Below, piece after piece: positions 27,217-35,992 of a stretch of 64,000 bases of DNA. The DNA is from Earliella scabrosa (lineage: Eukaryota > Basidiomycota > Agaricomycetes > Polyporales > Polyporaceae): contig JABYQQ010000033.1 in assembly GCA_022605405.1 (NCBI GenBank), positions 124,001 to 188,000 of the forward strand, in the 5' to 3' direction. Under the pieces are notes generated by a model that saw nothing but the letters and a program-made list of their open reading frames with translations, was not told where the DNA came from and did no database searches. Made by a program: the position numbers and the translations under genes. Position 1 is the first letter of the stretch, and the number at the start of each line of letters is the position of its first letter.

Positions 27217-28000
27217 TCAGTGGCTTGCCTGGACCTGTGCTCCGAGTTCTCGTGCGGGCATGGGTATGAACGGCAATTCGATCCCCGCTTCTGTCGCAAT
27301 ACCGTTGTACGGTAGGTTCACTCCGCGTTCGAGAGAATCCGCAGGAGCCCAGGGAATGGCTAGCCGGCCGGCCCCCGCACGGGTGTCAACGGCAGACAGT
27401 GATAGTGGCAAAATGAGATGCTCGCACCATCCGCTGATATCGTTGATGCTGTCAGTAGTGTCAGAACTGTCAATACGATGGTCCAAAACCGCTTGTGCGG
27501 TCTCCGTAAATCATGAGAAACGCGGTCATCGGATAGGCTGCTATTGAATTACCCACGATATGTCATGTCAATGGGACAGAATCGTAGTGATGTAGTTGGG
27601 ACAAGCGTCGGGAGCCAGTAGACGAAGGTATTCTCCGGCCTCCGGGGTAAGCTGCACGCAGGGAGCCGGAGGTAGTGCTTCGGGTCGGAAATTGCTGTCA
27701 CATAAGGGTCATCAATCTGCACGATTGGTAAACCTGCCGAGTTCAGGCTTTAGGATCTTGAAGTCTATCCGCACGGCATTATCGTGTGTCATTGCAGTGA
27801 GCATGTGATGAAATCATTGACGTTACCTGAGTCCTTGGGGTGTCCGGCGGCCTTGTGGAGTGTACCGCGCATAATTGAGTGGTACTCTTGCCTAACGGCC
27901 CAGTTGAGTTCGCGAACATAGGCTCATGTGCATAAGTTGTATCTCATCTAGATTCTCAGCCATAGGTTGGAGTCATGGTAACACTGCCAGCGAGTCCTGT
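27217..28000 (-). pseudogene. eroded gene fragment, family unknown
   Basis: On the minus strand several stretches read like real protein but sit in different frames. From about 27990 downward these include MAENLDEIQLMHM, ELNWAVRQEYHSIMRG, NAVRIDFKILKPELG and PEAGEYLRLLAPDA (to a stop near 27566), then an open frame of 89 codons (27486-27217) containing IPWAPADSLERGVNLPYNG. Joining them would take at least one frameshift as well as very short introns (one would be only 39 bp), so a decayed gene is the simplest reading. Two adjacent fragments of different genes cannot be excluded. I recognise no family. A repeat-rich segment lies immediately upstream. Confidence 0.3.
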
Positions 28001-28059
28001 GAAGCACTGCCACAGACCTGGTGCAACTCCGATACACGACGGGCAGGGCGCGTTATCTG

Positions 28060-28500
28060 GTACCAGGGAAATAGGCAGGAAATAGGTGTGGAATCTATCA
28101 TTTTTCGGTGATGCCTTACTTGTGCCATAGAGTAGGAAATGTGACATGTCCTGACTGTGGCGTGCCTATTTCCGGCCTCGAGATCAGAGCGGGACGACGA
28201 AAGGTTGGCCCAAAGGAGAAAATAAGCAGGAAATACATAGGCTATATCAGATGACACGCGGCTATCCATGTTGCGGAGATACGGGCGTCAGTGCTGGGAT
28301 ATGTTACATGCCCTTTGACCGTCGGCTGTATGTCCTACCTATTTCCTAGGCCAGGACATCCACAAAGGGACATCACAAATGCCCTTAGAGTGTATAATCG
28401 TTAGCTACTTGAAGTACCCTCCGCCAGGAAACAGGTGAGCCATACGTGTGTGCCATGTGTCATTGACCGCAAAGGGAAATACATAGGATATGTTACATGG
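28060..28500. repeat. scattered GGAAATA/CCTATTTCC repeats
   Basis: A short motif recurs in both orientations: GGAAATAGG near 28079, CCTATTTCCGG near 28168, GGAAATACATAGG near 28229 and 28473, and CCTATTTCCTAGG near 28337. Two copies are followed by a similar GATATGTTACATG or GCTATATCAGATG tail. The copies are diverged and irregularly spaced (60-135 bp). They could be remains of a degenerate tandem or palindromic repeat, or of transposon ends. Confidence 0.4.
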
Positions 28501-28852
28501 AACAATCGGGGAGCTCCTTGAGCTCCAAACGGGCCCAAAAGGGATCCGCACAAGCGCACGAGAGCTCCTAACGAGCGCAGAGGGGATACAAACGGGCGCG
28601 CAGGAGATCCAAATGGGCGCGCGAGAGGTCAAGCCGGGCGCACAGGAGATCCAAGCGAGCACGCAGGAGATCCAAACAAGCGCACAGGAGATCCAAACGG
28701 GCCCCCAAACGGGCCCTCAGGAGAACCAAATGGGCCCGCAGACGAGAGGACCATGGAGAGTCGCGCGAGGATTCGGGTGGGGGCTGGTGGACGTTTGTGT
28801 TCCAGCTCTTATGGATAACTTCGAAACTGACCGAGTGCATCCCATCATCTAG
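28490..28852 (+). CDS. possible small protein made of heptad repeats
   Basis: An ATG-initiated frame of 120 codons is carried by the 21-bp minisatellite. Because the unit is seven codons long, the frame encodes about seven variants of the heptad EIQTGAQ (such as EIQMGAR, EIQASTQ, EIQTSAQ), then a non-repeated tail of about 37 residues. Heptad spacing could allow a helical or coiled-coil rod, but the register is not classically hydrophobic. There is no recognised promoter, and the opposite strand is also open here, so this may be a repeat-driven open frame rather than a gene. Confidence 0.25.
   Translation: MLHGTIGELLELQTGPKGIRTSARELLTSAEGIQTGAQEIQMGAREVKPGAQEIQASTQEIQTSAQEIQTGPQTGPQENQMGPQTRGPWRVARGFGWGLVDVCVPALMDNFETDRVHPII
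28541..28745. repeat. 21-bp minisatellite
   Basis: Roughly eight imperfect copies of a 21-bp unit containing CAGGAGATCCAAACGGGC run head to tail. GGAGAT starts recur at 28603, 28645, 28666 and 28687, so the spacing is 21 bp or a multiple. One copy near 28700 is expanded by a 12-bp internal duplication of CCAAACGGGCCC type. A unit length divisible by three keeps one plus-strand frame open throughout. Confidence 0.75.
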
Positions 28853-28929
28853 GCGCACTGGCGCAGGTGCACAACCCGTGCCCCGAGGGCGTGATCAGTG
28901 CTGACGAGTCCGAGCACGGCGTGGACGGA

Positions 28930-29570
28930 GATTCGACCCCCGAGTTACCAACACTAGAGCTACCGACGCTCAGTGCTACACAGCTCCCAACTACCAAGGT
29001 CGAGCTACCGACGCTCCAAGCTATACTGACACCCCGAACTACCGACACCACGAGCTACCGAAGGTCCTACCTATCGAACCTCCCAGCTGCCGAACTACGA
29101 GCTATCGAAGCTCAAAGCGACAGAGGTACCCAGACCTAGAGCTCCCGGAGCGCCACAAGCTACGCGCTACCGACCCCTAGAGTCACCGACGGCGGGAGCC
29201 AGAGCTACCAACACCTGACACTCCCATCTACCGACGCTAGAGCTCCCAACTCCCAGAGCGCCACAAGCTAGGAGCTACCGACCCCTAGAGTCACCGATGG
29301 CGGGAGCCAGAGCTACCAACACCTGACACTCCCATCTACCAACGCTTGAGCTCCCAACTCCCAGAGCGCCACAAGCTAGGAGCTACCGACCCCTAGAGTC
29401 ACCGATGGCGGGAGCCAGAGCTACCGACACCTGACACTCCCATCTACCGACACTAGAGCTCCCAACTCCCAGAGCGCCACAAGCTAGGAGCTACCGACCT
29501 CTAGACTCACCGACGGCCAGCGCCAGAGCTACCGACATCCGACACTCTCATCTACCGATGCTGGAGTCCC
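28930..29570. repeat. 108-bp tandem repeat with degenerate short-unit flank
   Basis: The motif CCGACC(C/T)CTAGA recurs at 29170, 29278, 29386 and 29494, exactly 108 bp apart each time, and the intervening sequence is nearly identical between the middle copies. The unit contains GAGCTACCGAC, ACACCTGACACTCCCATCTA and AGAGCGCCACAAGCTA. The stretch 28930-29160 and the tail to about 29680 consist of shorter, more diverged GAGCTACCGAC-type units, which suggests that the 108-bp unit grew from a shorter ancestral repeat. In-frame TAG codons occur in the unit, so it is unlikely to be coding as it stands. Confidence 0.8.
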
Positions 29571-29999
29571 AGAGCTACCACAGTCATCGACACCAAGAGC
29601 TACTGGCGCCCCTACAGACAACGAGCTACGGTCCGACCACGAGTTACCGACTCGAACGACAGCCAACGCCCACCGACACCCCAAGTCCCCTACTACTTCA
29701 AGTTGTGTTTTACACCGGAGCAACCAAGGTCCACATGCCCGCAATCACGTAACTTGCTCACAGAGCTGTCGCCGACTTCTCCGGCTTCTCGAGCACCTTC
29801 AGAAGCGCACTGCCAATCTACGGCCACTGCTACCAAGACACTCGCCTGCAATGACCTTGCGCTTGAGCTGCGACCTCCATGCTTGCTGAGAATCTGGTCT
29901 CCGGCACTTACTTTCTGCTTCCACACTCACTGATCATTGCAGGTAGCGTTCCCAGTCACAGATTCCATAGATATGATGCATAAATGTCTATCCTTCCGC

Positions 30000-31298
30000 C
30001 TAGTAATCTGTATCCTCGTCCTCCCCGTCCTCGTCCTCGTCCTCTCCGTCCTCCTCACCGTCCTCATCCTCTTCCTCCCAGTCCATTGTGTTAAGATCTT
30101 CCGGAGATTTGTATGTAGGTAGACTGAAATCATAGTCCTTGTCGATGATTTGCAGCTGTTCACGGACATGTGGCTTGAGAGCGGCCAACCATGTCGGACT
30201 ATAGCAGTTCCTCCATAACCCCTTGGGAGCCGGCGAGTCGATGACGCGAGGCTTGGCCAGAGCGATGCGTTCGCGAGGTGAATTGCCTCCGGAAAGCTTG
30301 CGGCCGACCTTGATCCGGAAATTCTCGATGTTCCATTCGTCGAGAGTGCGAACGAAGGTTTTGAACTCTTCGCTCTGCCAGGCCAACTCCACAATGTGGT
30401 AGACTCGAGGGTGCTGCTGACGATCGTCGCCGGTACCCATCGTCACCGCTTCGTCGCCGCTCATGTGGCCGGGCCTGAGCCTGTCGAACAAAATCTTGTG
30501 CTTGAACAGGTCATGAAGGTTGATGATCTTCTTGCGGATCCTGAGTGTCTAGAGGGCAAGGGATTCAGGCTTGGACAGTTATCGCATAAGAACGGTCTTA
30601 CCGTCTTTCGGCGAGCATTGAACCTCTTGCGCAGCCTGGTTGTCTGCGCGCGTTGCTCCTTCAACTCGGAGTCTGGCTCCGTGTGCCTCTTGTATTCGCC
30701 GCGGAGGTACTCGACGTGACTCTTCAAAACATCGGCTATCATGCCCCTGGTAAGGAAGCGTGGCGGAAGAGGGGGGTCATTGTATTCGCCACCGGCATGG
30801 GCGTCGATGAAATTGTCGACAACAAATGTCTCGACTTCGCGGTTGAGGGAGGAACTCCTCCAACCACGGGTGAAGTCGATTGTGAAGTTCTCCTTCGTGA
30901 GATACGGTCCCTCGGTGGCCTCGTAAGCCTTCAGCTGTTCGTCTGTGATTCTCGGATGCTTGATAGGCAGCTGCTTCAAGTTCTTGAGCCGTAGTAGCCG
31001 GATGTCGACAAAATCACGAATGAACGCCTGCATGACTAGCATCAGCCAATGAGCTTGTCATAGAGAGAGAGACCACACTTACAGCAAGCGTGTTGAGATG
31101 AGGTTTGTCCCGTTCCTTCTGCTGCCGTATTTCTTCAGCAAGTTGACGTGCATTTTGTGCGTCTTCGTCATCGTCATCGGGCTCCGACGCCATACGATAC
31201 ATGCCGCCCTTCCTCCTCCGAGGTGCTTGCCCCGCACGTTGCTTCCCCTTGCCGTTGGATTGCGGTTTTGATTTTTTGGCCTTCCGCTGCTCGGCCAT
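30000..31298 (-). CDS. gene A: uncharacterised nuclear-type protein with acidic tail
   Basis: Three exons (31298-31083, 31027-30602, 30548-30000) joined by introns of 55 and 53 bp give 396 aa. The first exon is lysine/arginine-rich (KAKKSK, APRRRKGG) and resembles a nuclear localisation signal, followed by an acidic DDDDED run. The middle exon carries a well-formed globular-looking region (FTRGWRSSSLNREVETFV, then LPPRFLTRGMIADVL). The last exon contains WQSEEFKTFVRTLDEWN and ends in about 35 residues that are almost all Asp/Glu. I believe this is an Agaricomycete-restricted family but cannot name a function. It is the last gene of a five-gene minus-strand block, 366 bp downstream of gene B. 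ATG at 31298 is the first in frame after a possible AG acceptor. Confidence 0.7.
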
Positions 31299-31663
31299 AT
31301 CTGCCAAAATGGTCCTGGGTAATCGTCAGGAAACATCCCAGGCGCGATAGCAGGATACGTACTCTATCCTCTCAAAACGTTGTTCGTTGCGATGGGCAGC
31401 GTCCAGTAGCATCACCCCAATACCGCTATGGCCGGCATACACCTGCTCATGCTGCCCATCACCAGGCAACGACGGCCCTTGAGTATGCAGCTTATGCATC
31501 CCGCTCTGTCAACAAGGCGGTGAGAATCGTCACACAATCACGACGGCCATGTGATGCTATCATACCGATTGACCGTAAGGTCCTGCAAGGTTAGGTGCAC
31601 GACCTGCAGGTGCACGATGTGCTGGGCGAATGGGGTCCTCATCCTACAAAGCCGGTTAGTCGG

Positions 31664-32799
31664 TCAGTTAGAGTCTGGCCGTATTCGTCCCGCTACACGC
31701 ACCGATTCGTCATCCGCATCAGCCACATATGCAGTATTGACCCTAGTACGATGTCCACTCGTGGATCCGCCTGCAGCGCTCCGCTTTGTCTGGGTAGGCT
31801 GTGGATTCGGCATGGGGGCACCTGTGGCTTGACGCTTGGGCGGAGAGATTGGAAAAGTCGAAGGTCGTTTACCCGCAGACTTAGCTGCTGATGAGGTGGG
31901 CTTCTGGAGCGTCAGTGATGTCATCAGGACGGTATGCAATGAACATACTGGCTCGGGTGTATTAGCCTCCATAGAGTTGACTTTGTGGGAGGAGGCTTGC
32001 GGTGGAGGTGAATAGAATTGGAGCAAGCGACGTCGATCATCCGCTGGCAATGCACTCCACGCTGCCATTGCTTCAGCATCCCCCTGAAATGGCGACAGAT
32101 GATCATTAGCAAGCAGCCAGAGAAGCGAAAACGAGCACGAACTCCTCCGCTTGCGAACATAGCCATGAATCCAGGTGGCGGTATTGCATCTCCTGTATGT
32201 TGGCCAGATGTTGTCTGTGCTGGAGACACCGTCTCAAGCGGTGGGGATGACTCGAGACGCCGCTTTGACCGGGTGGAAGATAGTTGTTCTGGGGTGCCTC
32301 CGGGCATGTGCCTATAGCCTCGCCCGTCATTGGAGGCATCGCGACGAGCAGGCATGGTCATCGAGGCGGTCGAGCCGGTAGCAGTAGGATGGTACGTCCG
32401 AGGTGTATGGCCTGGAGTGGGGTTAGTATGCGCGAAGGTCCGGCCTCCGAGCATAGAATGATCTGGGTGATAACCAGAGTAGTTCGCCCTCTGCGCTGGG
32501 CCTTGAGAATAGTCGGATCGGGGGCGCGTCTCAGGCATAGGTGCGTACTGCGGGCCTTGCGTGCGCGGCTCGGGATTGACGTCCGAACCGAATGGGTAGA
32601 GGGGCCGCTGCTGACCGGGCTGCTGGGGTAATTGTGGATTGAAATGGTGATAGCCGTCTTGGTTAGGCATGAAGTGTTGCGGCGTATGCTGGAATGGCAT
32701 ATATGGTTGTTCAGGCTGATAGCCTTGAGAATAATGGTGCTGGGGTGCGGACGGTCCAGCCGTCGGCGCGAAGTAGTTTGGTGGATATCGCGGGTTCAT
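31664..32799 (-). CDS. gene B: uncharacterised low-complexity protein
   Basis: Three exons (32799-32143, 32083-31949, 31903-31664), with introns of 59 and 45 bp, give 343 aa. The N-terminal two-thirds is rich in Pro, Gln, His, Tyr and Gly (for example YMPFQHTPQHFMPNQDG), of the kind found in disordered or condensate-forming proteins. The middle exon encodes a conserved-looking helix, AAWSALPADDRRRLLQFYS. The C-terminus is basic and Ser/Thr-rich (PISPPKRQA). No enzyme motif is visible and I do not recognise the family. It lies between the SUN gene and gene A on the same strand. The intron positions are supported by unchanged frame and good GT/AG ends. Confidence 0.65.
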
Positions 32800-33186
32800 A
32801 GGAACCCGCAACGCCCTGCGATGACGATGACAACCATGAGAAACATCATCATGTTCATTAGATGATTTAGAACGTACGATGCGTAGGAGCTTCTCTGTAT
32901 GGAGATTGTCCGCGCCACTGGCTGGGTCACGGAGCGACTGGGTTTGGGAGCGAGGATGCAGCCCACGCACGCAGCCAGCTATAGCTCACTCGGCAAACAG
33001 GCTTGACCAAACGGTCCATACTAATAAGTCAATGTGTTCAATTGATTGGAAAGAGCAATACGGTGACGCCACGCCATACAAAGACAGATAACCGTTTACA
33101 ACACTCGACCAACAATGGTTCAATCAGTAACTGGCGAGCAGTTACAGTCAGCAAGCATGACTGCAGAGCACAAGAGCTACTCACCA

Positions 33187-34224
33187 CTACTCGACGGGAT
33201 CATCCCTAGTCCGACCATGCATCCGCACGCGATGGAGACACGTATACTCGCTCCCCCAATTATCCATGATCTCGAGGACGAACAGTCCAAAGACAAGCTG
33301 GGAGTCTTGTATGTGCTGATAGACAGGAAAGTTCTGGACGTGCCTAGAGGACAGTTGATACTCGAACTCGGCGAGCAGCAGAAATGTGTTGCCTTGTCTT
33401 ACGGGCGGGCCGGTGTGTTGGAGAAGAGCAGGAGGAAATGATGCTCGCACAGAGCCGTACCGTTTAATATTCGTCTTCCCATCCAAGGCACCCCACAGCC
33501 GCATGCTCCTAGGTGCTCGACCACTCCCTGCCACGCCGTGTGATGGGATGTAGTCCAGAGTGACGCTCGTCGGGAAAATCACCTCTGGTAGTGATACGCC
33601 GACTTGACCACGGTAAGAGGAGATCATCCAGGATGGTCCTCCGTGGAAGGTGTCCCGGAGAACGACGCGAGCGGGGTGGAAAGAGGGTGTAGGAGGGGGG
33701 ATGGAGTCATTGGAAGTCAGGGACGATACAATTCGAGCACCATAGTCTTCTAAAGCGTGGTCTCGTTGGCCTATTTGGGTGATGATGGCGTTCTGGATCG
33801 CTGCGTCGACGTATCGGCGTAGATACGAAGGTACGAGGTCATCAGTGGGAGGACGAGGGGAGAAGACGAGCGCATGGAATCGCGAGATGCGTGAGGTGAA
33901 GATTCGACGAAGCCGGTGGTTGTGGACAAATGGACCACGGAAGAATGCGATAGATGTCAGGATGAGGAGAAGGAAGGAGGCAAACATGCCGCGATACCAA
34001 ATCCATGCGAGCCACCCAACTCGAGTCGGTGAAGTCCCTGGCTTCGAGGGGGTGGTCGTGACTGGCTTGCGAGAGGCTCTGGGAGAGCCCCGCGCTCGAT
34101 CAGAGCTCCGCGATCGACGAGAGGGGACAGATTTTGTTGAGAATCGTACGTGCCTACGGCCTTCCGTGCGCGAGTCAATAAGGACATCTTCGGTAACAAC
34201 GAACATACTGACCGTCGGACTCAT
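33187..34224 (-). CDS. SUN-domain membrane protein (copy 1)
   Basis: Intact single-exon gene of 345 aa. Residues 1-68 are basic and Ser/Arg-rich, one hydrophobic segment (about 71-96, with FASFLLLILTSIAFF) should span the inner nuclear membrane or ER, and residues about 158-340 form a SUN (Sad1/UNC-84) domain: DYGARIVSSLTS, then SWMISSYRGQVGVSLPEVI, VTLDYIPSHG, RAPRSMRLWGALDG and a C-terminal VLEIMDNWGSEYTCLHRVRMHG. SUN domains bind KASH peptides across the nuclear envelope, or act in ER protein quality control in the Slp1/EMP65 branch. This short form with one TM and little coiled coil is a type I recall being multiplied in Agaricomycetes. A second, broken copy is at 55.6 kb. Start is the first ATG of the open frame; a second ATG six codons later is possible. 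Confidence 0.85.
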   Translation of the reverse strand: MSPTVSMFVVTEDVLIDSRTEGRRHVRFSTKSVPSRRSRSSDRARGSPRASRKPVTTTPSKPGTSPTRVGWLAWIWYRGMFASFLLLILTSIAFFRGPFVHNHRLRRIFTSRISRFHALVFSPRPPTDDLVPSYLRRYVDAAIQNAIITQIGQRDHALEDYGARIVSSLTSNDSIPPPTPSFHPARVVLRDTFHGGPSWMISSYRGQVGVSLPEVIFPTSVTLDYIPSHGVAGSGRAPRSMRLWGALDGKTNIKRYGSVRASFPPALLQHTGPPVRQGNTFLLLAEFEYQLSSRHVQNFPVYQHIQDSQLVFGLFVLEIMDNWGSEYTCLHRVRMHGRTRDDPVE

Positions 34225-34554
34225 ACCCCTCGAGAAAAGTGCTTCCGTCGTAGGGATCCAGTGGTTGTTGTGATGAGTCGGGTCGCATTCCTGTTGACCA
34301 GTGAGCTGGGTGCGAGTGACAATGACAGGGAGGTCAGGACGTGGTGAGCAGGCGCAGCAGTAGAAGCAATATTTGATTTCAATTGATCTTGGCCGATAAC
34401 GTATTACATGGAGTATTTATGTACCGGATAAGGAGCGAGCATACAAACAGAAATATGAACAGAAATCACGAGCCAGCCGTGTTCAAGCTTCAGGTTCAGG
34501 GTTAAGTACTCGTTCACGCTGGCACAATCGTGAGTGACAAGACACACAAGCATA

Positions 34555-35780
34555 TCAATCCATGTGCTCACTTGATCTTGCTCTGGCCTTGCCCTTCTTG
34601 GCGGCAAGTCGCTCCTTGTACCCCAGCTTGCGATACCACTGCAGGGTGACCCAATTAGGTCTGGGGCGCCCGAGGTCGTCCTGTCCGATCGCTAGCTTGC
34701 GGTCGTCCTCGGGCCGTGTATCACCTTTGCAGACGACCTTCCACACGCGCTGTCCATTCGGCAGCTCAGCCCACGCCCACATCTGAGGGTCAGGAAGATT
34801 GCGCGCGCAGTGAAAGAACACGTCGCCAACAACCAACTCTGGATGCCTCGCCATGGCCGGAGGTGGGGCAGAGAGCGTGTAATCGCCGCTGGAGTAGAAC
34901 CAAGCTGTCTCGAATCTGACGTCCGACCGTTTCTCCTCATCCGTCGGCGAGCAAGTCTTGTGGTCGCGTGCATACTGGCGACGGATGTCATCGTCCTCGT
35001 AGGGTACGTAGGCCTATCGACAGAGACGAGGTCAGTCATGGCACGCGTGGACCCAGGATAGGAACCAACCTTGTTGGTGGCCGAATTTGCGTTGACGTTT
35101 GAGGTTCGCGCAGGAACTGGTTCCACTCGGAGTGGGGCATGCATCGACGACCGCTTGATACCGTTAGGGCGCTTTGTACTAGTTGTCTTACGTGCCGGAG
35201 TTGCCACCTGTTCTTGTAACGGAGTGGATGACCGCGAGCGTGGCATGGAGGGAGCTGGCTTCACATGAGTTTCATCTGGCTCCTCATGATTATCCGCGAA
35301 AGGTTCGGTCCCCTCAGAGGCAGGCGACGACAGTGGAGCGGACGTTGTCGGAATGGACGATTCCGATGTTGCCTGAGATGGACGTGGTGTGGAAGAGGTT
35401 GACGACGATGGTTGGGGTGTAGCCGGAGACGATGCCGGAACATGCGACGCTTGAGAGGCTGCGCCATGCGCCGGTGTCGTAGCTCGCAGCGCAGATCGAG
35501 GCATGGTGACAGGAGCAGGTCCAGGTCCATGGTCGACGTCCATCTTGACATCTGCCACGGATCTACACCAATGAGACATAGTCAGCACGTTAATATTGCC
35601 ATCATAAGGATCGAATAGCACTCACTCGTCGTGGAAGCACCGCGTAATAGTCATTTCGGCATCTTCGTCCCAATCTGGGGCTACTGCAGCGGAATAGACG
35701 AGATCTGTGACACGGTTGGGGCGGATTAGAGCACGGGCACCGAAGGTATAGGGCGCATCGTTCGAAGGTCGCTGCGCCAT
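34555..35780 (-). CDS. gene C: uncharacterised protein, C-domain family
   Basis: Three exons (35780-35626, 35562-35070, 35013-34555), with introns of 63 and 56 bp, give 368 aa. The first exon encodes a compact N-terminus (APYTFGARALIRPNRV). The second is Ser/Thr/Pro-rich and probably disordered. The third is a folded-looking domain: RFETAWFYSSGDYTLSAPPP, then VVGDVFFHCA, MWAWAELPNGQRVWKVV, CKGDTRPEDDR and NWVTLQWYRKLGY, ending in a basic tail. The same pattern of W, APP, D(V/I)F.H, W.W, GD.RP and Y occurs at the end of the plus-strand gene at 59.2-60.1 kb, so the two define a shared domain. Function unknown. Neighbours are gene D (213 bp upstream) and the SUN gene (331 bp downstream), all co-oriented. 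Confidence 0.7.
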
Positions 35781-35992
35781 GTCGGGAGGAGTGTGTCGCA
35801 CCCCTAGACGAATGCGCCAGGAACTTATACATGGACGCCCGCTAATATGCTTTGTGTACGACTTAGTTACCGCGAGTCGTGTTTGATGCGCTTTGAAACC
35901 AATCTGAGATGAGTAATTGAAAGGTATCAATAAGGAGGTGTATGATTATAACGAAGTCATATAAAGGGGATACAACTGCATTAGCGATTCGA

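Noticed and set aside
28541..29570. Possible CRISPR-like array
   Set aside because: Fungal DNA, direct tandem units without unique spacers; these are minisatellites.
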